A DNA stretch of 7,437 bases from an uncultured Ruminococcus sp. (GCA_905234305.1 CAJOHT010000141.1:1-7437), one strand, 5' to 3'; counted from the stretch's first letter, positions 1 through 5,744 are shown. The notes: generated by a model from the letters alone, not told the origin. A program made the numbers and translations.

Positions 1-30
1 TGGCAGTACTAATAGGTCGAGGGCTTGACC
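1..30 (+). rRNA. 23S ribosomal RNA, 3' end only (partial)
   Basis: The window opens inside the 3' terminus of large-subunit ribosomal RNA. The run ACTAATAGGTCGAGGGCTTG followed by ACC is the conserved end of 23S rRNA in clostridial Firmicutes; in the family the closing GCTTGACC pairs with the 5' end of the molecule, which here lies outside the window. The mature 3' end is placed at about base 30, where homology to the conserved terminus stops and A-rich spacer begins; the exact end is uncertain by a few bases. The direction shows that the rRNA operon is transcribed into this window. Confidence 0.92.
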
Positions 31-55
31 AAAAAGAAAAGCCGAGACTCGAAGC

Positions 56-135
56 CTTTAATTAGCGACCGACGACAACTAATTTAGAAGCAGTTGAAAC
101 TGCGGATAAATTAGGGGAGTTGTAGCTAATTAAAG
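56..135 (+). repeat. Long nested stem-loop in the post-23S spacer
   Basis: CTTTAATTAGC (56-66) is perfectly complementary to GCTAATTAAAG (125-135), giving an 11-bp closing stem. Inside it ACAA (75-78) can pair with TTGT (120-123), CTAATTTA (79-86) with TAAATTAG (107-114), and GCAGT (90-94) with ACTGC (99-103) around a TGAA loop. Four co-linear helices in 80 bases are unlikely by chance. The element could be an RNA processing structure or a small palindromic repeat family; only a genome-wide search would tell. Confidence 0.75.
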
Positions 136-143
136 AATAGCGA

Positions 144-200
144 AGAGTTACGAGGCTAGACAGCGTAAGCTGTGAGTTTAGGTTCGAGCTTGTTAACTCT
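144..200 (+). repeat. Second stem-loop in the post-23S spacer, GTAA tetraloop
   Basis: AGAGTTA (144-150) pairs with TAACTCT (194-200), AGGCT (153-157) pairs with AGCTT (187-191) with one G-U, and ACAGC (160-164) pairs with GCTGT (169-173) around a GTAA loop, which is of the stable GNRA class. It lies directly after the 56-135 element. An extra outer helix, TAAAGAAT (131-138) with ATTCTTTA (210-217), is possible but would share bases 131-135 with the first stem-loop. Confidence 0.65.
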
Positions 201-249
201 CCTTTTCCAATTCTTTATTCAGTTTTGAAGGTACTTAATACCTTTTAAG

Positions 250-280
250 AACGTCGTTATAAACGGCGTTTTCTTTTTGT
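250..280 (+). terminator. Intrinsic terminator of the rRNA operon
   Basis: AACGTCG (250-256) pairs with CGGCGTT (264-270) around a 7-base loop, with one G-U pair, and is followed at once by a T-rich run (TTTTCTTTTT, 269-278). This is a classic intrinsic terminator. It is the first strong one after 23S and stands before the next promoter, so it should end the ribosomal transcript. Confidence 0.85.
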
Positions 281-293
281 CAGAATATACTGA

Positions 294-322
294 TTGACAA
301 CCATATTAAACAATGCTAAAAT
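294..322 (+). promoter_or_regulatory. Housekeeping sigma-70/SigA-type promoter for the secreted Ig-like protein
   Basis: A perfect -35 box TTGACA (294-299) is separated by 17 bases from a -10 box TAAAAT (317-322), which is preceded by TGC, making an extended -10 (TGCTAAAAT). Transcription should start near base 329, leaving a leader of about 30 bases. The ribosome binding site AAAGGAAG (343-350) lies 8 bases before the ATG at 359. Confidence 0.85.
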
Positions 323-358
323 TTAATTAATAAAAATTTACGAAAGGAAGCAATTATT

Positions 359-1474
359 ATGAAAAAATTTCTTTCTGTTATTTTGACTGCGGTTATGATA
401 ATCGGTATTGTTATTATTCCTGTTACCGCAAACGCCGCTACAACTTCATTTAATCTTGTATTAGAGCAGACATACTCGGGTAAAATTGAGGAAGCGACTG
501 GGATAAATGCGCTGCTTTCGCAGAATTCGCACGAGTACACTTTTACAATGGATAAATCCGCTAATGTAGCGATTGCCGTTTACTCTGAAACCACTTCGAT
601 GACATGGTCATTATCAAGCACTGATTACAGCGTAAATACGGGCTCGCAAAAAATTCCTATGGCGGCGCTTTGTTACCTTCCTAAGGATAAAACCTATAAG
701 CTCACAGTATCGGGCGCGGGTACATACGCGCTTCTGGTTAAGATGAGCGATCCCGATAAGATTTCAATGAAATCAAAATCTTATAAAGCTACTACAACCG
801 AGGCTAAAAAGATACCGTTTACTTTTACAGGCACAAAGGATTACGCAAAGGATAATCTGCGCTTAAAAAACAGCAAAAGTAAAGTTGCCGACGCTAGTAT
901 TTCAATTGACTCAGACAACTCGGGTACGCTTACGATCAAGCCCAAATACATCGGCAAAACCGTTATCACATACGGAGTTCACGGCTATTGGTTCGTAGCC
1001 AAGGGCGATAAGGCGAAAGCTCCAAAGCCCGCTGGTGTAAGCAAGCCGAAGTGGAAATCCTCAAAAAAGAGTATCGCTACCGTTAACAAAAAGACGGGTA
1101 AAATTTACGCTAAAAAGGGCGGTAAGGTGACAATCATCGCGAAAAAGGGAAAGGTTTCCTATAAGCTCACTACCGTAATAACCGATTATATTAAGCTCGG
1201 AAAGAAAACTTACAGAAAAATCAAGGAACAGGTTAATAATCCCGATAAACTTAAAATATATAACGTATATAAGGGTTATTCAAAGCAGATAGATACCTCC
1301 CGTAAAATTCCCGTTGTTGTAGTTGACTACGGCAGCACAAACGCTAACGGAGCTATGATTAGAAATAAGATAATGGCTTTCTATAACGAGGTTATGGAGC
1401 CGCAGTTTGCTAACGGCTGGAGCATCGATAATATCATCGGAAGAAAGTCAATTAAACCGAGTAAAATTAAATAA
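359..1474 (+). CDS. Secreted lysine-rich protein with bacterial Ig-like (Big_2) domain, function unknown
   Basis: This 371-residue protein is predicted to be exported. Residues 1-26 are a clear Sec signal peptide: MKK, a hydrophobic core, then ANA for signal peptidase I cleavage after Ala26. Residues ~30-130 look like a beta-sandwich domain rich in Ser/Thr/Tyr, resembling pre-peptidase C-terminal type domains, but I cannot assign it firmly. Residues ~131-215 look like a first, degenerate Ig-like domain. Residues ~225-276 match the Big_2 pattern well: WKSSKKSIATVNKKTGKIYA, then KGGKVTIIAKKG. The last ~95 residues (277-371) are a separate basic segment I do not recognise. There is no LPXTG sorting signal, lipobox, dockerin or C-terminal membrane helix, so the protein is probably released or held by charge to the cell wall. 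Big_2 domains in other proteins serve adhesion or spacing; that role here is inference. The start is fixed by the signal peptide and ribosome binding site. The gene has its own promoter and a hairpin behind it, so it is monocistronic. Confidence 0.88.
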   Translation: MKKFLSVILTAVMIIGIVIIPVTANAATTSFNLVLEQTYSGKIEEATGINALLSQNSHEYTFTMDKSANVAIAVYSETTSMTWSLSSTDYSVNTGSQKIPMAALCYLPKDKTYKLTVSGAGTYALLVKMSDPDKISMKSKSYKATTTEAKKIPFTFTGTKDYAKDNLRLKNSKSKVADASISIDSDNSGTLTIKPKYIGKTVITYGVHGYWFVAKGDKAKAPKPAGVSKPKWKSSKKSIATVNKKTGKIYAKKGGKVTIIAKKGKVSYKLTTVITDYIKLGKKTYRKIKEQVNNPDKLKIYNVYKGYSKQIDTSRKIPVVVVDYGSTNANGAMIRNKIMAFYNEVMEPQFANGWSIDNIIGRKSIKPSKIK

Positions 1475-1486
1475 GATTTATTATCG

Positions 1487-1520
1487 GAGGGCAGCTCAAA
1501 ACTGAGCTGTCCTCTTATTG
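1487..1520 (+). terminator. Hairpin terminator after the secreted Ig-like protein gene
   Basis: Twelve bases after the stop codon, GAGGGCAGCTC (1487-1497) pairs with GAGCTGTCCTC (1504-1514) with one G-U, and an extra A-T pair closes an AAAC loop. The stem is strong, but the T-run behind it is short and interrupted (TTATTG), so termination may be incomplete. It separates this gene from the small unit downstream. Confidence 0.65.
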
Positions 1521-1563
1521 ATAAGTTCAAAGTGAAAATTCATTAAAAATTTTTTAGAAAACT

Positions 1564-1601
1564 TGAAACTTTTTCGGGATTATCTGACACTACTATAGTG
1601 T
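1564..1601 (+). promoter_or_regulatory. Candidate ECF-sigma-type promoter with overlapping dyad, ahead of the 28-codon ORF
   Basis: TGAAACTTTTTC (1564-1575) resembles the TGAAAC-type -35 element read by extracytoplasmic-function sigma factors such as B. subtilis SigW. The likely -10 area is CTGACAC (1584-1590), 14 bases after TGAAAC, which is shorter than the usual ECF spacing. A dyad ACACTA (1587-1592) / TAGTGT (1596-1601) overlaps it. No properly spaced TTGACA/TATAAT pair was found for the ORF at 1646. The assignment rests on motif similarity only. Confidence 0.35.
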
Positions 1602-1645
1602 AAGAGAGATTTAGAAAGTGTATTTGTCTCAAAGGAGAGAAGGTT

Positions 1646-1732
1646 ATGAAAGCAAAAATTTTGTTATTCGCGGCTATGGCGGTTGGAACAGGCGCTGTAG
1701 CGATATGTATGAATTTTATTTTGAAGTATTAA
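1646..1732 (+). CDS. Small single-helix membrane peptide, 28 residues, function unknown
   Basis: An ATG at 1646 opens a 28-codon frame ending in TAA. It begins MKAKILLFAAMAVGTGAVAI and ends CMNFILKY. The composition is a short positive N-terminus (two Lys), about 20 hydrophobic residues with a Gly-rich middle (AVGTGAVA), and a C-terminal Lys-Tyr, typical of a one-pass inner-membrane peptide. Support for translation comes from a strong purine-rich ribosome binding site, AAAGGAGAGAAGG (1631-1643), whose AAAGGAG is 8 bases from the ATG. The frame has a candidate promoter in front and a good intrinsic terminator 42 bases behind it, so it forms a self-contained transcription unit. I do not recognise a family. 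It could be a regulatory membrane peptide, a type I toxin-like peptide, or the remnant of a longer signal-peptide-bearing gene whose body has been lost. Confidence 0.55.
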   Translation: MKAKILLFAAMAVGTGAVAICMNFILKY

Positions 1733-1774
1733 AAGAGATAATTTTGCCTGTTCCTTAAAAGGATTCATATACAG

Positions 1775-1812
1775 AAAAGCGGCTGACCTTATACGAAAGG
1801 TCAGCCGTTTTT
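1775..1812 (+). terminator. Strong intrinsic terminator after the 28-codon ORF
   Basis: CGGCTGACCTT (1780-1790) is perfectly complementary to AAGGTCAGCCG (1797-1807) around a 6-base loop, and a run of five T follows (1808-1812). The A-run before the stem (1775-1778) extends pairing and means the element could also work for transcripts on the opposite strand. It insulates the oxidoreductase control region from upstream transcription. Confidence 0.88.
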
Positions 1813-1907
1813 CACGTTAATAGGGGAGAGTTTTAATAAACGCTATACATATTGACGAAAAGAAGGCGGTTTTTAAGCAAAAAATTCAAATTTTCGTGTA
1901 TATTCTC

Positions 1908-1950
1908 TTTACTTTTACAGTCAAAAGTGCTAAAATTAATCTGATATAAT
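1908..1950 (+). promoter_or_regulatory. Promoter region of the pyruvate:ferredoxin oxidoreductase gene (two candidate -10 elements)
   Basis: TTTACT (1908-1913), 17 bases, then the extended -10 TGCTAAAAT (1928-1936) is the better-spaced candidate and repeats exactly the -10 element used ahead of the gene at 359. A second extended -10, TGATATAAT (1942-1950), has a closer match to TATAAT but no clear -35 (CAAAAG at 1922-1927). Both may be used. The leader would be about 40-55 bases and ends in an ideal ribosome binding site AAGGAGG (1983-1989), 8 bases before the ATG at 1998. Confidence 0.65.
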
Positions 1951-1977
1951 GTTCTATAGAATACATTATTGCGCAAT
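1911..1977 (+). promoter_or_regulatory. Three short dyads in and below the oxidoreductase promoter (candidate operators or leader hairpins)
   Basis: ACTTTT-N6-AAAAGT (1911-1928) sits across the -35/-10 spacer of the first promoter candidate. TTCTATAGAA (1952-1961), a perfect 10-base palindrome, lies at about the transcription start. ATTGCGCAAT (1968-1977), another perfect 10-base palindrome, lies just before the ribosome binding site. None matches the Rex operator pattern I know for redox control (TTGTTAA-type half sites). Short palindromes arise by chance in AT-rich DNA, so binding is only a possibility. Confidence 0.35.
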
Positions 1978-1997
1978 TTTTTAAGGAGGACATTCAA

Positions 1998-4900
1998 ATG
2001 GCAAGAAAAATGAAAACCATGGATGGTAATACCGCTGTTGCTCACGCGTCATACGCGTTTACAGATGTTGCGGCTATCTATCCTATCACACCTTCTTCCG
2101 TTATGGCTGACGTTACCGATAACGAGGCAGCTAACGGCAGAACTAACCTTTTCGGACGTACTGTTCAGGTGACAGAAATGCAGTCCGAGGGCGGCGCGGC
2201 AGGCGCGGTTCACGGTTCCTTAGCGGCAGGCGCTCTCACTACTACCTATACAGCTTCTCAGGGTCTGCTTCTTATGATTCCTAATATGTACAAGATTGCG
2301 GGTGAGCTGCTCCCCGGAGTTATCCACGTTTCGGCACGTGCGCTTACCTCACACGCTCTCTCTATTTTCGGCGACCATTCCGATATTTATGCTTGTCGTC
2401 AGACAGGTTTCGCAATGCTTTGCTCCAACAGCCCTCAGGAGTGTATGGACTTAACGGCTGTTGCTCACCTTGCTTCAATTAAGGGCAGAGTTCCTTTCTT
2501 ACATTTCTTCGACGGTTTCAGAACCTCTCACGAGATTCAGAAAATCGAGACATGGGATTATGAGGATCTCGACGAGATGCTCGACCATGACGCTGTTGAG
2601 GCGTTCAGAAGAAGAAGCCTTAACCCTGAGCATCCTGTAACAAGAGGTACAGCTCAGAACGACGATATCTTCTTCCAGGCTCGCGAGGCTTGTAACAAGT
2701 ATTACGACGCAGTTCCCGAAGTTGTTATCGAGTATATGAACAAGGTTAACGCTAAAATCGGCACTAACTATAAGCCCTTTAACTATTACGGCGCTGAGGA
2801 TGCCGAGCATGTTATCGTTGCTATGGGTTCGGTATGCGACTGTATTGAAGAGGTTGTAGACTACTTAAACGCTGCAGGCGAGAAGGTTGGTCTCTTAAAG
2901 GTTAGACTTTACCGTCCGTTCGTAGCTGACTATATGCTCTCCGAGCTTCCGAAGTCCGTTAAGACTATCTCTGTTCTCGACAGAACTAAGGAGCCCGGTT
3001 CGATCGGCGAGCCTCTCTATCTTGATGTACTCGCTGCTATTAACGGTTCTGATTTCTCAGACGTTAAGGTATTTACAGGCCGTTACGGCTTAGGTTCAAA
3101 GGATACAACTCCCGCGGATATGATCGCTGTTTACAGAAACGCTGAGTCCGCTACACCTAAGAAGAGATTTACCGTAGGTATTGTAGATGACGTTACTAAC
3201 CTTTCATTACCGAGAGTTGAGAATCCCGATACTACACCTAAGGGTACAACATCCTGTAAGTTCTGGGGTCTTGGTGCTGACGGTACTGTAGGCGCTAACA
3301 AGAACTCCATTAAAATCATCGGCGATAACACCGATATGTACGCTCAGGGTTACTTCGCTTACGACTCCAAGAAGTCGGGCGGACTTACAGTTTCCCACTT
3401 ACGTTTCGGCGATACTCCGATCAAATCAACTTATTACGTAAGCAAGGCTGATTTCGTAGCATGCCATAACCCCTCTTACGTTGACAAATACGATATCGTA
3501 GACGACCTTAAGGAAGGCGGTTCGTTCCTTCTCAACTGCGCTTGGGATGTTGACGAGCTTTCAAAGCGCCTACCCGCTAAGATGAAGAAGATCCTCGCTG
3601 AGAGAAATATCAACTTCTATACCGTTGACGCTATCAAGATCGGTAAGGAAATCGGTCTCGGAAGCCGTGTAAACACTGTTTTACAGTCCGCTTTCTTCAA
3701 GATTGCCGACATTATTCCTGCCGACCACGCTAAAGAGCTTATGAAGGCGGCGGCTAAGAAGTCCTACCTCAAGAAGGGTCAGGCTATCGTAGATATGAAC
3801 TACGCTGCTATCGACGCAGGTATGGATAACTTAAAGAAGATCGAGATCCCCGCTGAGTGGGCTCAGGCTGAAGGCGAGGCTAAGGTTGATAAAGCTGACG
3901 GCAGCGGCGAACTCGTAGAGTATGTTAACAAGGTTCTTAAGCCCGTTAACGCTTATAAGGGTAATGAGCTTCCCGTATCCGCGTTTATGGATTATGTTGA
4001 CGGTACCTGTCCGCAGGGTTCAGCCGCATTCGAGAAGCGCGGTATCGCTGTAGACGTTCCCGGTATCCAGTGTAACAAGTGCGCTATCGTTTGTCCTCAC
4101 GCTGTAATCCGTCCTGTAATTATGACTGACGCTGAGGTTGACGCTGCTCCCGTTGATACTAAGACTGCTGTTGCTACAGGTCTTAAGGAATATAAATTCG
4201 TAATGACAGTTTCTACTCTTGACTGTACAGGCTGTGGCGCTTGCGCTAACGTATGTCCCGGCAAGAAGGGCGAGAAGGCTCTCGTTATGAAGCCTATCGA
4301 TACTCAGAGAAAGTATCAGGCTGTATTTGATTACGGCGTAACTCTCGATCCTAAGGAAGAGGTTGCCGCTAAGTTTAAGGAAAGCACAGTTAAGGGCAGC
4401 CAGTTCAAACAGCCCTTACTCGAGTTCTCGGGCGCTTGCGCAGGCTGTGGCGAAACACCTTACGCTAAGCTCGTAACTCAGCTCTTCGGCGACAGAATGT
4501 TTATCGCTAACGCTACCGGTTGTTCGTCGATTTGGGGCGGCTCCGCTCCCTCAACACCTTACACAGTTAATAAGCTCGGAAGAGGTCCCGCATGGCAGAA
4601 CTCTCTCTTCGAGGATAACGCTGAGTTCGGTTTAGGTATGGCTCTCGGACAGAAGGCTATCCGCAACAGATTAGCTGAGTATGTTACCGAAATCGCCGAA
4701 AAGACTTCTAAGGATTCTCTGAAGGACGCTTGCGGTACATATCTTGATACATTCGACGATTCTCTCGCTTCACGCGCGGCTACTGACGCTCTTATCGCTG
4801 AGCTTGAGCAGGCTGACGACGCTGTTGCAGACCTCGCTAAAAAGACTCTTATCGATAAAGACGAACTCGCTAAGAAGTCTATGTGGATCTTCGGCGGTGA

Positions 4901-5534
4901 CGGCTGGGCTTATGATATCGGCTTCGGCGGACTCGACCACGTAATCGCTTCGGGCGAGAACGTAAACATCCTCGTATTCGATACTGAGGTTTACTCCAAC
5001 ACAGGCGGTCAGGCTTCCAAGGCTACACCTATCGGTTCTATCGCGCAGTTCGCGGCGGCTGGTAAGGCTGTTAAGAAGAAGGACCTCGCGGCTATCGCTA
5101 TGAGCTACGGTTATGTATATGTTGCTCAGGTAGCTATGGGCGCTAACAACAATCAGGTTCTTAAGGCTATGGTAGAGGCTGAAAGCTATAACGGACCTTC
5201 TATCATTATCGCGTACGCTCCCTGTATCAACCACGGTATCAAGGGCGGTATGGGAATCGCTCAGGACGAAGAGAAGAAGGCTGTAGACGCCGGTTACTGG
5301 AATATCTTCCGTTATGATCCGAGACTCGCTGCCGAGGGCAAGAATCCGTTTATCCTCGACTGCAAGGCTCCGACAGCTTCTTATCGTGATTTCATTATGG
5401 GCGAAGTTCGTTACAACGCACTCTCACGTAAGTTCCCCGAAAGAGCAGAGAAGCTCTTCGAGGAGGCTGAGACAGGCGCTGAGAAGAAGTACGCTCACCT
5501 CGCTAAGCTCGCCAGCTTCGAGGACGCTACCTGA
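1998..5534 (+). CDS. nifJ: Pyruvate:ferredoxin (flavodoxin) oxidoreductase, single-chain
   Basis: This cytoplasmic enzyme oxidises pyruvate with CoA to acetyl-CoA and CO2 and passes electrons to ferredoxin, feeding hydrogenase and other ferredoxin-dependent steps in fermentation. At 1178 residues it has the usual length for the single-chain family, without the C-terminal extension of the Desulfovibrio enzyme. The N-terminal domain has YPITPSS (28-34) with Thr31, the TPP-activating Glu64 (EMQSEGG) and Arg114 (SARALTSH). The gamma-type domain starts near 420 (FWGLGADGTVG). EKRG leads into the ferredoxin-like domain: the first motif (QCNKCAIVCPH) keeps Cys692, Cys695 and Cys699 but has Gly at 689, where the family normally has the first cysteine; the second motif is complete (Cys743, 746, 749, 753). 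The proximal cluster ligands are Cys814, Cys817, Cys842 and Cys1076. GDGW (967-970) with YSNTGGQ (Asn1001) is the Mg-TPP site. Codon use is strongly biased (GCT, AAC, AAG, GGC), unlike the flanking genes, suggesting high expression. It has its own promoter and is probably monocistronic. Identity is certain; the odd cluster motif is described in the findings. Confidence 0.98.
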   Translation: MARKMKTMDGNTAVAHASYAFTDVAAIYPITPSSVMADVTDNEAANGRTNLFGRTVQVTEMQSEGGAAGAVHGSLAAGALTTTYTASQGLLLMIPNMYKIAGELLPGVIHVSARALTSHALSIFGDHSDIYACRQTGFAMLCSNSPQECMDLTAVAHLASIKGRVPFLHFFDGFRTSHEIQKIETWDYEDLDEMLDHDAVEAFRRRSLNPEHPVTRGTAQNDDIFFQAREACNKYYDAVPEVVIEYMNKVNAKIGTNYKPFNYYGAEDAEHVIVAMGSVCDCIEEVVDYLNAAGEKVGLLKVRLYRPFVADYMLSELPKSVKTISVLDRTKEPGSIGEPLYLDVLAAINGSDFSDVKVFTGRYGLGSKDTTPADMIAVYRNAESATPKKRFTVGIVDDVTNLSLPRVENPDTTPKGTTSCKFWGLGADGTVGANKNSIKIIGDNTDMYAQGYFAYDSKKSGGLTVSHLRFGDTPIKSTYYVSKADFVACHNPSYVDKYDIVDDLKEGGSFLLNCAWDVDELSKRLPAKMKKILAERNINFYTVDAIKIGKEIGLGSRVNTVLQSAFFKIADIIPADHAKELMKAAAKKSYLKKGQAIVDMNYAAIDAGMDNLKKIEIPAEWAQAEGEAKVDKADGSGELVEYVNKVLKPVNAYKGNELPVSAFMDYVDGTCPQGSAAFEKRGIAVDVPGIQCNKCAIVCPHAVIRPVIMTDAEVDAAPVDTKTAVATGLKEYKFVMTVSTLDCTGCGACANVCPGKKGEKALVMKPIDTQRKYQAVFDYGVTLDPKEEVAAKFKESTVKGSQFKQPLLEFSGACAGCGETPYAKLVTQLFGDRMFIANATGCSSIWGGSAPSTPYTVNKLGRGPAWQNSLFEDNAEFGLGMALGQKAIRNRLAEYVTEIAEKTSKDSLKDACGTYLDTFDDSLASRAATDALIAELEQADDAVADLAKKTLIDKDELAKKSMWIFGGDGWAYDIGFGGLDHVIASGENVNILVFDTEVYSNTGGQASKATPIGSIAQFAAAGKAVKKKDLAAIAMSYGYVYVAQVAMGANNNQVLKAMVEAESYNGPSIIIAYAPCINHGIKGGMGIAQDEEKKAVDAGYWNIFRYDPRLAAEGKNPFILDCKAPTASYRDFIMGEVRYNALSRKFPERAEKLFEEAETGAEKKYAHLAKLASFEDAT

Positions 5535-5710
5535 TATTTTTAGATTTTAAGTCAGGCTGGTAAGTTCCTATCGCAAGTCGATACCCCCGTACATATTTAT
5601 ATCCTATTAATCTTGGATAGTACGGTAAGGTTCTGCGTTAGACAATAAAACATCGCGTTGTACGTAATAGGGGTTATTTATAAAAGTTGCATAAATTTAG
5701 GTCGATAATT
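5535..5710 (+). other. Intergenic region after nifJ, possible folded RNA, no ORF
   Basis: No ORF with a ribosome binding site and no textbook terminator lies in the gap between the oxidoreductase stop and the promoter of the next gene. The DNA can form several helices: TATCG (5569-5573) with CGATA (5579-5583); CCGTAC (5587-5592) with GTACGG (5620-5625), stacked on TATCC (5600-5604) with GGATA (5615-5619); and a long-range pairing of ACCCC (5583-5587) with GGGGT (5670-5674) that shares base 5587 with the second helix and would enclose it. GGTAAG occurs twice (5559-5564 and 5624-5629). It may be the 3' untranslated end of the nifJ transcript or a small RNA; I recognise no known riboswitch. Confidence 0.35.
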
Positions 5711-5744
5711 TTGGGGAGTATTTTTGAGAAAAGTATGTTAAAAT
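5711..5744 (+). promoter_or_regulatory. Candidate promoter of the CotH-family gene
   Basis: The extended -10 TGTTAAAAT (5736-5744) is nearly identical to the TGCTAAAAT elements ahead of the two other long genes in this window, but no good -35 lies at the right distance. An alternative is TTGGGG (5711-5716), 17 bases, then TATGTT (5734-5739). Either gives a leader of about 30 bases that ends in the ribosome binding site AAGGAG (5765-5770), 8 bases before the ATG at 5779. Confidence 0.5.

Larger units (their letters stand above)
31..249 (+). other. Transcribed spacer downstream of 23S rRNA, highly structured, no 5S gene
   Basis: About 220 bases separate the 23S end from the operon terminator. 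They contain no tRNA and none of the conserved blocks of a 5S rRNA. The stretch TTCAGTTTTGAAGG at 218-231 resembles a sequence that, from memory, recurs just after 23S in many clostridial operons, which supports reading this as transcribed rRNA spacer rather than a separate locus. Two large stem-loops (56-135 and 144-200) and a small hairpin (228-244: AAGGTA pairing with TACCTT) fill most of the region. Their likely role is in processing or maturation of the 23S tail, but that is inference. Confidence 0.7.

Noticed and set aside
31..249. A 5S rRNA or tRNA in the spacer behind 23S
   Set aside because: No 5S conserved core and no tRNA cloverleaf or T-loop sequence could be found; the hairpins present do not match either.
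316..540. 74-codon minus-strand frame over the signal peptide of the secreted Ig-like protein
   Set aside because: The hydrophobic look comes from the antisense of the signal-peptide codons; no independent start signal is present.
1733..1774. A second small ORF or continuation after the 28-codon frame
   Set aside because: No start with a ribosome binding site, and stops occur in all frames before the terminator; it reads as a short 3' untranslated stretch.
1833..2045. 70-codon minus-strand frame across the nifJ promoter
   Set aside because: It overlaps the promoter, ribosome binding site and first codons of nifJ, has low-complexity content and no ribosome binding site of its own.
2499..2810. 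103-codon open frame on the minus strand
   Set aside because: Antisense shadow of nifJ with no start signal or recognisable product.
4744..4944. 66-codon plus-strand frame inside nifJ, and a similar 78-codon one at 5314-5550
   Set aside because: Out-of-frame shadows of the well-supported oxidoreductase frame; the Ser/Leu/Arg-rich composition is typical of frame-shifted biased codons.
4770..5234. 154-codon open frame on the minus strand
   Set aside because: It lies wholly inside the TPP-binding domain of nifJ, opposite highly conserved residues. Its protein resembles nothing and it has no ribosome binding site. It follows from the strong codon bias of nifJ.
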